Shown one piece after another: positions 1 to 8,519 of a stretch of DNA of 64,000 bases. The notes under the pieces are model-generated. The model was not told where the DNA came from, did not search any database, and worked only from the letters and a program-made list of their open reading frames with translations. The stretch is taken from positions 1 through 64,000 of the forward strand of contig NZ_CAKQFJ010000008.1 of assembly GCF_934230905.1 (NCBI RefSeq), read 5' to 3'. Source of the DNA: an uncultured Veillonella sp. (lineage in GTDB: Bacteria; Bacillota; Negativicutes; Veillonellales; Veillonellaceae). Both the position numbers and the translations under genes were made by a program. The number at the start of each line of letters is the position of its first letter. Position 1 is the stretch's first letter.

Positions 1-54
1 AAAACATTAGATGAAATGTCATCGTTGAGAGATACATTAGAGGATTTACAATAA
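1..54 (+). CDS. C-terminal tail of an unidentified protein (partial)
   Basis: The first 17 codons of the window read in frame 1 to a TAA at 52-54 and end in a short charged, helix-like peptide (residues ...DEMSSLRDTLEDLQ). The rest of the gene lies upstream of the window. A strong terminator follows 6 bases after the stop, which supports this being a real gene end. The tail is too short to assign a family. Confidence 0.5.
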   Translation, partial: KTLDEMSSLRDTLEDLQ

Positions 55-60
55 AATGTT

Positions 61-94
61 AAAAGCTGAGGTGAGATCTCACCTCAGCTTTTTT
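61..94 (+). terminator. Rho-independent terminator after the upstream gene
   Basis: A perfect palindrome at 61-92, with arms AAAAGCTGAGGTGA / TCACCTCAGCTTTT around a GATC centre, runs into a T-tract. It ends the transcript entering from the left. The next promoter's -35 box begins in the T-tract. Confidence 0.9.
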
Positions 95-121
95 GAATTC
101 TTAAGGAAAATAGTGTATACT
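93..121 (+). promoter_or_regulatory. Sigma-70-type promoter for the AMIN/glycosidase-like gene
   Basis: TTGAAT at 93-98 and TATACT at 116-121 are separated by exactly 17 bp. A start near 128 would leave a leader of about 107 nt before the ATG at 235. The position directly behind a terminator fits a new transcription unit. Confidence 0.6.
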
Positions 122-234
122 ACAAATAAATAGATTGCATAAAATCAATAATAAAGAATATATTCTATTTTGTTTAAAATGGAGAATATTTTTGAGTAAA
201 GCTTTATAAATACTATATATTGCAAAGGAATTCA

Positions 235-1578
235 ATGATGATACGCTTTAAAATAGCCGCTGTAGTGGCATCTATTATGGTAACAACTTCTGTTATTGCC
301 TACGCAGGTGATTTGACTGCCGTACGAGTAGCAAATTATGATGGTACGAGTCGAATTGTTTTGGATATGACTGAACTGCCATTATCTTGGACTAAATCAT
401 ATAATGCGAGCCAAAATGCCTTAACGTTAAACTTGGCCAATACAACTAATAAAATTGCAAATACGACTGAATATACAACGAATAAAATCGGTACATTACA
501 AGGTATATCTTTTCAACCTACGAATAATGGATTACAGGTTCAATTATTAGCAAAACAAGCTGTTAATTATCATGCTTTCACCTTATCGAATCCCAATCGA
601 GTCGTTGTTGATTTATTTTCTGATTATAGGCAAAAGACAACTAAAAATGTTAGTTCATCGATTCAGACAGCCCATATAAAAACTGTTGTTAATGAAGGAA
701 TGATTAATGCTTTTACGATGATTATTAATGGTGATAAACCTATGGTGCTAGCTAATGTAGTTGGAGGGAAACCGTTAGCATCTATTTCTCAGTCACACAT
801 TGCTGCTATTGGTTTATCCATACCTGGAAAGAGCTTTAATAAACCATATTCTGTTAGTGCTTCTGGAGAAGTAGATTTAAATCGAATTCAATCTGTTGGC
901 ATACTACGTTACACACCGAGTCGAGGATATTTTATAGAAGAAAAACGGCCGTTATTACAGGCTAAGACTGATAAGTCTACCTTGATTATTACCGCTGTAA
1001 ATGGACCTCGTAGAAGTAATGCTCTTACATTATATACAGCTAGCTATGGTGAAAGTACAAAAACTAATGAGTATGGATATGAAGTAACGGTAAGTAATGG
1101 TAAGGTCTCTAAGGTTGGAAAGGGGAATTCAGCATTAGGGGCGAATCAATTTGTGCTATCAGCTCATGGTGAGGCTATACCATCATTAAAGTCTTTAAAA
1201 ATTGGAACTCCTATTTTATTACAGCCGCGACCAGAATTGGCGAAGGTGAATACAGAGGGTGGTGCTATGATTGAAGGTGGAACGCTTGTTTTACATAATG
1301 GTAGTTATGTAGGACCAGAAAATTCTACTAATCATAGCCGAAGTTTTATAGGTACAACAAAAGATGAAAAACTTATTGTTGCTACCGTAGATAAACATAA
1401 TGCTGCTTCTGTTGGCGTTACTCTTGAAGAAGGTGCTGATTTGTTGACATCATTAGGTGCTATTAATGGTTTTGAATTATCTAATCAGGGCAGTGTTGAT
1501 GTAGAAGTTGATGGTCATTATGTTCATAAAGGTAATGAAATGCCGACTGCTTATGAAAACATACTAATCATTAAATGA
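235..1578 (+). CDS. Secreted AMIN-domain protein with phosphodiester glycosidase (NAGPA)-like domain
   Basis: A protein of about 447 residues. A TTG-initiated frame from 220 exists, but an AAGGA box at 225-229 favours the ATG at 235 (or 238). An N-terminal signal peptide is visible, with likely cleavage after AYA near residue 24. Residues about 28-135 resemble an AMIN domain, a periplasmic beta-fold found in cell-wall and secretion proteins. Residues about 290-447 look like the NAGPA/phosphodiester glycosidase fold: RSFIGTTKDEKLIVATVD, then GVTLEEGADLL. The motif usually seen as LDGGGS is here FELSNQGSVD, so the catalytic centre looks altered and activity is uncertain. The family acts on sugar phosphodiesters; cell-wall or surface glycan work is inferred. 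It has its own promoter, and a second promoter follows it, so it is probably monocistronic. Confidence 0.75.
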   Translation: MMIRFKIAAVVASIMVTTSVIAYAGDLTAVRVANYDGTSRIVLDMTELPLSWTKSYNASQNALTLNLANTTNKIANTTEYTTNKIGTLQGISFQPTNNGLQVQLLAKQAVNYHAFTLSNPNRVVVDLFSDYRQKTTKNVSSSIQTAHIKTVVNEGMINAFTMIINGDKPMVLANVVGGKPLASISQSHIAAIGLSIPGKSFNKPYSVSASGEVDLNRIQSVGILRYTPSRGYFIEEKRPLLQAKTDKSTLIITAVNGPRRSNALTLYTASYGESTKTNEYGYEVTVSNGKVSKVGKGNSALGANQFVLSAHGEAIPSLKSLKIGTPILLQPRPELAKVNTEGGAMIEGGTLVLHNGSYVGPENSTNHSRSFIGTTKDEKLIVATVDKHNAASVGVTLEEGADLLTSLGAINGFELSNQGSVDVEVDGHYVHKGNEMPTAYENILIIK

Positions 1579-1598
1579 TGAATTGTATGCAATTTTGT

Positions 1599-1627
1599 TT
1601 GAAAAAAATCTAGATATTTAGTATAAT
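1599..1627 (+). promoter_or_regulatory. Strong promoter of the mla operon region
   Basis: TTGAAA at 1599-1604 and a perfect TATAAT at 1622-1627 lie 17 bp apart. The predicted start near 1634 gives a short leader to the ATG at 1664. No terminator is visible before 8361, so this promoter could drive six genes through the TolC-like gene. Confidence 0.75.
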
Positions 1628-1663
1628 AATCTCATGTATTCTATTGTAAAAGGAGGGATCGTT

Positions 1664-1948
1664 ATGAAAAAGACTTTTTTAGCCTTAGCTGCTTTAACGG
1701 CATCGGGTATTACTTCTGTAATGGCGGCCCCTGTATCATACCAAAGTGTATTAACAGGTAAAGTTGCTTCTACTGTTGCTGTAGGCTCTTCTGTTACAGA
1801 AGGACAAACATTGGTAACTGTAGAAACATTGGCAGGCCCTATGGCGGCAGCTAAATCCACGGTGAATGGCACTGTGACTGCAGTTAATGTTACAGTAGGT
1901 TCAGATATTTCTCGTGATCAAGTCGTTGTCACTGTAGAAAGCAAATAA
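1664..1948 (+). CDS. Secreted mini biotinyl/lipoyl-fold protein (94 aa)
   Basis: The ATG at 1664 follows an AGGAGGG box at 1651-1657; a longer frame from 1634 would overlap that box. A signal peptide ends near VMA (residues 18-21). The mature part, about 72 residues, has the pattern of a barrel-sandwich-hybrid (biotinyl/lipoyl-like) domain: GKVASTVAVGSSVTEGQTLV, then NGTVTAVNVTVGS and DQVVVTVES. The usual modified lysine motif (MKM) is not present; the turn reads GPMAAAKST with a lysine at residue 64, so modification is doubtful. It sits 11 nt before an S55 protease-like gene and upstream of mlaEFD. Possible roles are a periplasmic adaptor domain like the hairpin-less part of an HlyD protein, or a decoy fold. 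Function is unknown. Confidence 0.7.
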   Translation: MKKTFLALAALTASGITSVMAAPVSYQSVLTGKVASTVAVGSSVTEGQTLVTVETLAGPMAAAKSTVNGTVTAVNVTVGSDISRDQVVVTVESK

Positions 1949-1959
1949 AGGAGATTAGA

Positions 1960-3945
1960 ATGAAGTTTTCTCATTCTTGGCGTCGGTATAGAAAAACGAT
2001 ACTGGCGCTTTTCTTCTGTAGTGCTCTATCATCAGCTCAGGCAGTTGATTTTATGCCTGTTCAAGATGTACAGACTGGTATGGAAGGTATAGCAAAAACA
2101 GTAATAGTAGGGGACACCATATCGAATTTTAATGTCAAGGTTTTAGGTGTTATGAAAGATAAAGGCCCATCTGGACATTTAATTTTAGCAAAATTCTCTG
2201 GTCCTGTTATGGAACAGACCGGTGGTATTGCACATGGTATGAGTGGTAGTCCTGTATATATAAATGGGAAACTTGTCGGTGCTGTAGCGTATGGTTGGGG
2301 CTTTGCGGATGGCACTATTGGTATGATTACACCGATTGAAGATATGGTGAAATTATGGAATATACCATATGAAAAGAATTTGACTAATACTTGGTCAGAT
2401 AAACAATTAATACCAATGAAGACTCCTTTGATGGCTTATGGATTTGATAGTACATCTATGGAGTATTTTAAATCAAAATTACCACAATACAATTACGAGA
2501 CTTATGATACTGCTAGCTCTAGTAGTGATGATATTGCTAAACCATTAGAGGCTGGTGGTTCAGTAGCAGCTTTACTTGTTGATGGTGATTTGAAACTGGG
2601 TGCCATAGGGACCGTTACTTATGTTGATGGTAAACAAATGGTAGCTTTTGGGCATCCATTTTTAAAACATGGTACTGCTAACTATTTCATGCATAATGCA
2701 AACATTTTTACCGTTGTTAAAAGTTATGAGTCTGCTTTTAAATTAGGTTCTATGGGACGTGAAATAGGTACTGTTACAGAAGATCGCGGTGCAGGTATTG
2801 CGGGTGTTTCAGGAACTATTTCTGGTGGAATTCCTGTACGATTTCATCTAAAAGACCTTGATATGGGGCGTGATAAACAGTCTAATGTAAAGGTGATTGA
2901 AGATAAAGATATGACACCTACGTTAGCAGCTACAGCTTTATATAATATGTTAAATAAAACGTTGGATCGTAGTGGGGCTGGTACTGCTAAAATTACGTAT
3001 ACCATTACGCCAAGAAACGGGGCGCAAAAACCTTTAACGCGGACCAATATGTTCTACAGCTCTGAGTCTATTAGTGAGAAAACAGTTGATGAATTTTATA
3101 ATGTTATAGATGTATTGATGAATAATCGGTTTATCAACTATGAAATTACAGATATAAATGTAGAAACAGAGGTAACACAAGACAAGAAAACAGCGAAACT
3201 AGTGGATGCATCTGCATCATCAACTATAGTTTCTCCTGGAGATACTATAGTAGTTGATGTTACATTGGAACCCTATCGTGGAGAAAAAATTAATAAAGAG
3301 GTTTTCTTTACAGTACCAAAAGATCAACCGTTGGGAAAATACACGTTAGAAGTTCGTGGTGGTGGTGAAATACCATTGCCTTATGTATTGGAAAAACAAA
3401 AATATAATTTAACTGATGAGGTGTTACGTCGTTTAAAAGTCTATAAAGATTTTAATGATTTGTTTGATGAATTGCAAAAGACTGATACAAATAATCAAAT
3501 CGTAGTAGAAATTTTAGAAGATGGTATTAGTCTTGTGAATGAAGAAGCGTCGACGAGCTCTGTGAAAAAGGCAAAACTTCAGGGGGTTGAAGATAAACCT
3601 ACTCCAGGGGACGTTAAGAAGAAAAAAGGTAGTGAAGACCTTAGCGATGGCAAGGACGATGAAAAGAAAAATGAAAAAACTGCTATCGATACTGAGTATA
3701 TCGTACAGGGAGATGGTCAATTTACCATTCAGGTCGTGAGTGCGAAAGAACGTGATAAGGCGTTAGCTAAACGAGCAAAAGAGCAAGTTAAGATGGAACA
3801 TAAATTAGAATTAGAAGATCAAGGTCATAAGAAAGATTCCAAGTCCACTAATCGTAAGAAGGATACATCTGTTAATAAACCGTCTAAGAATAATCCATCC
3901 AATGATAAACCAGTAAGCGACACTCCATCTGATGATAAACACTAG
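1960..3945 (+). CDS. Secreted S55-family (SpoIVB-like) protease-like protein
   Basis: 661 residues with a long basic signal peptide (cleavage near AQA, residue 28). The motif AHGMSGSPV (Ser95 or Ser97) followed by GKLVGAVAYGW and ITPIEDM is the hallmark of SpoIVB peptidase S55 domains. A second motif, FGHPF, with His232, follows. In SpoIVB the catalytic His precedes the GMSGSP serine; here the order is reversed, suggesting a permuted or distinct subfamily. Residues about 300-500 form a further beta-rich region. The last 130 residues are highly charged (Lys/Glu/Asp) and end in a Ser/Asn/Pro-rich tail, plausibly a flexible cell-wall or periplasmic tether. It is co-directional with mlaE. SpoIVB is a sporulation signalling protease; an envelope role here is inferred. 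Confidence 0.75.
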   Translation: MKFSHSWRRYRKTILALFFCSALSSAQAVDFMPVQDVQTGMEGIAKTVIVGDTISNFNVKVLGVMKDKGPSGHLILAKFSGPVMEQTGGIAHGMSGSPVYINGKLVGAVAYGWGFADGTIGMITPIEDMVKLWNIPYEKNLTNTWSDKQLIPMKTPLMAYGFDSTSMEYFKSKLPQYNYETYDTASSSSDDIAKPLEAGGSVAALLVDGDLKLGAIGTVTYVDGKQMVAFGHPFLKHGTANYFMHNANIFTVVKSYESAFKLGSMGREIGTVTEDRGAGIAGVSGTISGGIPVRFHLKDLDMGRDKQSNVKVIEDKDMTPTLAATALYNMLNKTLDRSGAGTAKITYTITPRNGAQKPLTRTNMFYSSESISEKTVDEFYNVIDVLMNNRFINYEITDINVETEVTQDKKTAKLVDASASSTIVSPGDTIVVDVTLEPYRGEKINKEVFFTVPKDQPLGKYTLEVRGGGEIPLPYVLEKQKYNLTDEVLRRLKVYKDFNDLFDELQKTDTNNQIVVEILEDGISLVNEEASTSSVKKAKLQGVEDKPTPGDVKKKKGSEDLSDGKDDEKKNEKTAIDTEYIVQGDGQFTIQVVSAKERDKALAKRAKEQVKMEHKLELEDQGHKKDSKSTNRKKDTSVNKPSKNNPSNDKPVSDTPSDDKH

Positions 3946-4004
3946 AATAATTAAAATATCTTAATCTGTAAATCACTAATAAACATACAGTAAGGAGGGG
4001 TGTT

Positions 4005-4766
4005 GTGAATTGGCTAGAGTTGATCGGCCGTAATGTTATAGTAGGATTATCCAATGTGGGCGCTGCTATATTATTAGTATGGCAGACTATAAAACAATTA
4101 AAGATGCTCAACACATGGCATGTAATACAACAGATGGCTCATTTGGGGGTGGATTCGCTACCTATCATCAGCCTTACTTTATTATTTGCAGGTGGAGTAA
4201 TGACACTACAAATAACCGATGTATTGATTACTTATGGTGCACAGGGAACGGTAGGTGGACTCATGGCAGTAGCGATGGGTCGCGAATTGGGACCAATTCT
4301 TGTTGGGGTTGTATTAGCAGGCCGAGTAGGGGCTGCTATTACTGCTGAGATTGGTACGATGAAGGTTACAGAGCAAATCGATGCGTTACGTGTTATGGCT
4401 GTAAATCCTATTGGTTATCTTGTAGTCCCTCGTGTAGTAGCCTGTATGATTATGGTACCAATACTCGCTTTTTATGGCGTTGTCATTGGTATTGCAGGTG
4501 GATATTTTGTAGCTACTATAATTAAAGGGTTAGCACCAGAGACTTATTTAGATTCGATTCAAATGTTTTCGACTATTTCTGATTTTACATTGGGACTAAT
4601 AAAATCCAGTGTTTTTGGTGCTGTTATCGCATTGGTGGGTGCCTATAAAGGCATGCATACAAAGATGGGCGCAGAGGCAGTTGGTTTTTCTACAACTAGT
4701 TCTGTTGTAACTAGCATTATATTGGTATTTGTGTTGAATTATTTTTTATCGACTCTACTCTTTTAA
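4005..4766 (+). CDS. mlaE: MlaE-family phospholipid transport permease
   Basis: 253 residues, the usual MlaE length. The GTG at 4005 is preceded by AGGAGGGG. The sequence shows an N-terminal amphipathic helix and about five hydrophobic segments. The family signature is clear: GRELGPILVGVVLAGRVGAAITAEIGTM and the cytoplasmic coupling segment TEQIDALRVMAVNPI. It forms the inner-membrane channel of the MlaEFD ABC transporter, which moves phospholipids between the inner and outer membranes. It is followed by mlaF (24 nt) and mlaD. No MlaB or MlaC gene is present nearby, consistent with the reduced Mla system described for V. parvula. Confidence 0.95.
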   Translation: MNWLELIGRNVIVGLSNVGAAILLVWQTIKQLKMLNTWHVIQQMAHLGVDSLPIISLTLLFAGGVMTLQITDVLITYGAQGTVGGLMAVAMGRELGPILVGVVLAGRVGAAITAEIGTMKVTEQIDALRVMAVNPIGYLVVPRVVACMIMVPILAFYGVVIGIAGGYFVATIIKGLAPETYLDSIQMFSTISDFTLGLIKSSVFGAVIALVGAYKGMHTKMGAEAVGFSTTSSVVTSIILVFVLNYFLSTLLF

Positions 4767-4790
4767 CCGATTATCTCGAAAGAGGGCTTT

Positions 4791-5549
4791 ATGATTGAAT
4801 TACGTGATGTAGTTGTAGCCTATGACACACGTGTGATTTTAGATTCTGTTAATCTAACCATTGCGGATGGAGAAACACTTGTTATTTTAGGTGGTAGTGG
4901 TAGTGGTAAAAGTACTTTATTACGTCTACTGATAGGTTTACAACGTCCAACATCAGGTCAAATTATTGTAGATAATGTAGACATTACTACATTATCTGAA
5001 GAAGAATTTAATAAGGTTCGTCAAAAGATGGGTATGGTATTTCAGTATTCTGCATTGTTTGACTCTATGTCAGTTGGTGAGAATGTTGCCTTTGGACTGA
5101 GAGAACACACTCATTTGAGTAATGATGAGATTATGCATATCGTTAGTGAACGACTTGGTTGGGTTGGATTAAGCGGTTATGAATCATATATGCCTAATGA
5201 GTTATCTGGTGGTATGAAGAAACGCGTGAGTCTTGCTCGCGCCATTGCATTAGATCCAACGCTTATCTTGTATGATGAACCTTCGTCAGGTTTAGATCCT
5301 ATTACATCGGGCACAATTAGCATGCTTATTCGAGGTATGCAAAAGCGATTGGGGTGCACCTCTATCGTAGTTACTCATGATATGCAATCAGCTTTTTATG
5401 TGGCTGATCGGATAGCATTATTAGATAAGGGGAAATTCATAGAAGTATCAAAGACAGAGGATTTTAGAAATTCAACAAATCCTAAGGTGCAAGGATTTAT
5501 TCATGGTGAGGCGGAGACCATCGATATCGTAACAAGGAGAGACAGATAA
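4791..5549 (+). CDS. mlaF: MlaF-family phospholipid transport ATPase
   Basis: 252 residues with a full ABC ATPase. Walker A is GGSGSGKST at residues 34-42, the Q-loop is FQYSALFDSMSV near residues 85-95, the signature is LSGG at 138-141, Walker B is LILYDE at 158-163, and the H-loop is VVTHDM. The LFDSMSV segment and GMKKRVSLARA are typical of the MlaF branch. It powers MlaE in the cytoplasm. The stop overlaps the mlaD start in a TAATG junction, implying translational coupling. Confidence 0.95.
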   Translation: MIELRDVVVAYDTRVILDSVNLTIADGETLVILGGSGSGKSTLLRLLIGLQRPTSGQIIVDNVDITTLSEEEFNKVRQKMGMVFQYSALFDSMSVGENVAFGLREHTHLSNDEIMHIVSERLGWVGLSGYESYMPNELSGGMKKRVSLARAIALDPTLILYDEPSSGLDPITSGTISMLIRGMQKRLGCTSIVVTHDMQSAFYVADRIALLDKGKFIEVSKTEDFRNSTNPKVQGFIHGEAETIDIVTRRDR

Positions 5550-6808
5550 TGAAGTGGACTACGGAGGCTAAAGTAGGGGCTTTCACAATTGTAGGTGTTG
5601 TGTTGTTTGTATTGGGCATTATATTTGTGGGGCGCATAGATGTATTTGCAAAGCCTCAAATGACGATTACTGGTGATTTTGCTCAAGTTAATGGGCTGAA
5701 AAATGGAAACCAAGTTAAATTTTCTGGTGTCGCTATTGGATCGGTTTCCAATATTGAAATTACACCATCAGGTGTTGTAGTAAAAATGAAAATTGATGAG
5801 AAAACACAAATACCTAGTGACTCAACATTTTCGCTAGGATCTGATGGTTTCTTGGGGGATAAGTATATTCAGATATCACCTGGAAAATCTACGATATATC
5901 TACATGATGGAGACTCCGTAAAAGGTGAAGGTATTGATGCCATGGATAAAGCGATGCAAAGTGCTCAAAAGTTAATGGCTGGTACAGATCAAATGTTACA
6001 ATCTATTAACAATATTATTGGGGATCCTAAAACACAAGATGCATTAAAACATTCTTTACAGTCTACAGCTGTAATGGCTGATAATGCCGTGGTAGTTACT
6101 CAAAATATGGCAGATGTAACGGCTCAACTTAATCAAGCAGCGCAGCAATTTAATGCTGACGGTAATGCTGGTAGTGATATGAGAGCTATCTTGACAAATA
6201 TTAAACAAACAACGGAACGTGTTGATCATATGGCACGCTCCATGGAGGGGACTGTAACGGACCCAAAAGCACAAGAAAATATTAAAGCAACTTTGCATAA
6301 TACAGAGCAAATTTCTGCTCGTGTCAATAAAATATTGGGTGGAAAACCTTATGCATCAGAATCAACTAATGACTCTTTGGAGGCAAATGGTTCTGGAAAA
6401 AAGTTGCCTATTAAAGTAGAACCGTCTGTGGATTTGCTTTATAATACAAATGAAAATGAAATACGCATCAATGGTCGAGCTCGTGTTTATACAAACAATG
6501 GTATGGGTGAGATTGGGCTTTCCAACATTGGTGATGGTAATAATTTTGATTTAAATGGCGGTAAATTTATCGCTCCTAAATGGTTAGTACGTGGTGGTAT
6601 TTTTGAAAGTAATCTTGGATTTGGTATCGACTATAATCCAAGGGGTGCTTTTGGCATTTCTGCAGCTTTGTATGATTTGAATCATCCTAAATATCGACTT
6701 CGTTCTGATATACGCTTACATAATGATACATATGGTGTTGTGCAAATGACACGTCCATTTGGTTCTTCAAATGGAGGCACCTACTTTGGTATTAAACAAG
6801 TCTTTTAA
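5549..6808 (+). CDS. mlaD: MlaD with MCE domain, long helical linker and C-terminal outer-membrane barrel
   Basis: 419 residues, more than twice the length of proteobacterial MlaD (about 180). An N-terminal membrane anchor occupies residues about 8-28, the MCE domain about 38-115 (FAQVNGLKNGNQVKFSGV, then LGSDGFLGDKYI), and a long helical region about 125-275 rich in Gln/Asn/Ala. Residues about 285-419 alternate polar and hydrophobic residues as in an outer-membrane barrel and end in phenylalanine (IKQVF). This matches the V. parvula MlaD reported to be a transenvelope bridge, with an inner-membrane MCE ring joined to an outer-membrane barrel, so MlaA and MlaC are not needed. Assignment is firm; the barrel boundary is an estimate. 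Confidence 0.93.
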   Translation: MKWTTEAKVGAFTIVGVVLFVLGIIFVGRIDVFAKPQMTITGDFAQVNGLKNGNQVKFSGVAIGSVSNIEITPSGVVVKMKIDEKTQIPSDSTFSLGSDGFLGDKYIQISPGKSTIYLHDGDSVKGEGIDAMDKAMQSAQKLMAGTDQMLQSINNIIGDPKTQDALKHSLQSTAVMADNAVVVTQNMADVTAQLNQAAQQFNADGNAGSDMRAILTNIKQTTERVDHMARSMEGTVTDPKAQENIKATLHNTEQISARVNKILGGKPYASESTNDSLEANGSGKKLPIKVEPSVDLLYNTNENEIRINGRARVYTNNGMGEIGLSNIGDGNNFDLNGGKFIAPKWLVRGGIFESNLGFGIDYNPRGAFGISAALYDLNHPKYRLRSDIRLHNDTYGVVQMTRPFGSSNGGTYFGIKQVF

Positions 6809-6834
6809 AACACATATCGTGTGGAGGTATACGT

Positions 6835-8325
6835 ATGAATAAGAAGGCCTTTTCTTTAGCTATGATATTATCGATGGCTACAACAGGCGCATTCGCAAGT
6901 GACGTTGTTTCTACATCTGTCAATAATGGTGATAAACTCACTAAATTTCAAAAAGAAGCAATTCAATTAACGCAACAACAATTAGCACAAAAAGCAGCTC
7001 AAGATGCACAAAAGTATGAAGTATCACTTAATTTAAATGAAGATAGTACTGTATCTCTTGCATTGGCTAATAACCGTACTGCCAAACAATCGTTATGGGA
7101 TTATGAAGCAGCAAAAGCGACTGTCAGTGCTACAGCTGCTGGAAAAAATCCGAATATATCCTATACATGGCAAGGCACTCGTAATCACGGGGCTAATGCT
7201 ATGACAGGTAGAATGGTTACTAGTAAAACTGGTCAACATAGCTTTACTATTAAGGCCCCTGTATTTAGTCCTGAATTAGATGCTAATATTGATAAATCTC
7301 GTTTTGCACGGGAAGGCAGTGGTGCAGCTTATGAAGAAGCACTCCAACAAGCTAAATACGATGCTATTAATGAATATTATTCTTTGATTATGTATCGCAA
7401 TAAGACAGCTGTAGCTAAACAAGCTGTTAAGGATTATCAAGGTCATGTGGATAATGTTAAAGCACAGTATAATGTGGGCTTAGTCGCTAATTCAGATGTA
7501 TTGGGGGCAGATACAAGTTTGTCAGATGCTCAAACAAATCTTGTAAAAGCAATGAATGCTGCTGATTTAGCACAAGCTAAGTTGAATCAAGTTATTGCAT
7601 ACCCTGTACAAACAGCTATTACCACAGCAGAGGAAAATTTACAATATAAACCATATGATGTATCTTTAGAACAAGTAAAAGCTTATGCTATGCTTCATCG
7701 TGCTGCTCTTGTAAAATCTGCTATGGCTGTGAAACAAGCTGAAGAAGGATTGAAGGCTGAAAAATCAGGTTATTTACCTACTGTAGGTATTGAAGCTGGT
7801 CGTGGTTATGCTGATCCTGATGGTTACTTTGGTATTAGTAGTAAATCTTGGCATATTGGTGCCTCTGCTAGCTGGAGCTTGTGGGATGGTGGTCAAACTC
7901 AAAATAAAATTAAGGTTGCTCAAGATACATTAGAAAAGGCTAAAGAAGCTAATCTTGCCGCTGTAGATATGGTAAATCTTGAGGTTCAACAAGCATATCT
8001 AAACTTGCGTGCTGCAGAACAAACAATTCAAAGTACACAAACTGCTGTTAATGAAGGACAAGAAAATTTCCGTATCGCATTACTTCGTTATCGAGCTGGT
8101 GTAGGTACGAACTTAGATGTTCTTGATGCAGAATTAAAGTTAACTCAAGCTCGTAATAATTATGTAGATGCTTTATATAGTTATAATGTAAGTATTTCAG
8201 CACTTGAACAAGCTGCAGGTGTACCTTTAGACACACCTGTAGGACAAGGTGCGAGCATTATTGCTAATAGCGGTGCTGTAGAACAACTAGCGGCATTGGC
8301 TACAGCTACGCCTACTAAAAAATAA
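6835..8325 (+). CDS. tolC: TolC-family outer-membrane efflux channel
   Basis: 496 residues. The signal peptide is cleaved near AFA (residue 22). Two outer-membrane efflux (OEP) repeats are recognisable, each pairing long Ala/Gln-rich helices with a strand hairpin; the second ends with the conserved AGVGTNLDVLDAELKLTQARNNY pattern. The family forms trimeric barrel-tunnel exit ducts for efflux and type I secretion. It is 26 nt after mlaD with a GTGGAGG box, and a strong terminator follows. No MFP or RND partner is in the window, so its pump is encoded elsewhere, or it serves the neighbouring envelope genes. Confidence 0.9.
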   Translation: MNKKAFSLAMILSMATTGAFASDVVSTSVNNGDKLTKFQKEAIQLTQQQLAQKAAQDAQKYEVSLNLNEDSTVSLALANNRTAKQSLWDYEAAKATVSATAAGKNPNISYTWQGTRNHGANAMTGRMVTSKTGQHSFTIKAPVFSPELDANIDKSRFAREGSGAAYEEALQQAKYDAINEYYSLIMYRNKTAVAKQAVKDYQGHVDNVKAQYNVGLVANSDVLGADTSLSDAQTNLVKAMNAADLAQAKLNQVIAYPVQTAITTAEENLQYKPYDVSLEQVKAYAMLHRAALVKSAMAVKQAEEGLKAEKSGYLPTVGIEAGRGYADPDGYFGISSKSWHIGASASWSLWDGGQTQNKIKVAQDTLEKAKEANLAAVDMVNLEVQQAYLNLRAAEQTIQSTQTAVNEGQENFRIALLRYRAGVGTNLDVLDAELKLTQARNNYVDALYSYNVSISALEQAAGVPLDTPVGQGASIIANSGAVEQLAALATATPTKK

Positions 8326-8360
8326 TTATAGAATAGTGAATATATTATATGTATAATAAG

Positions 8361-8390
8361 ATGACGATTGCTATGGCAATCGTCATTTTT
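8361..8390 (+). terminator. Terminator after the TolC-like gene
   Basis: A perfect 11-bp stem ATGACGATTGC / GCAATCGTCAT with a TATG loop is followed by TTTT. It closes the mla-tolC unit and separates it from tamB. Confidence 0.9.
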
Positions 8391-8519
8391 GTATCTTATG
8401 TAAGCAATAAAAATTGTTTTGATTTCATAAAATTTATGCATCATATACTATTGAAATATTATAGAGTATGGTAATATTGATGTATAAATAATCGTAATTT
8501 TTTAGGTATGGGGTTTCCT

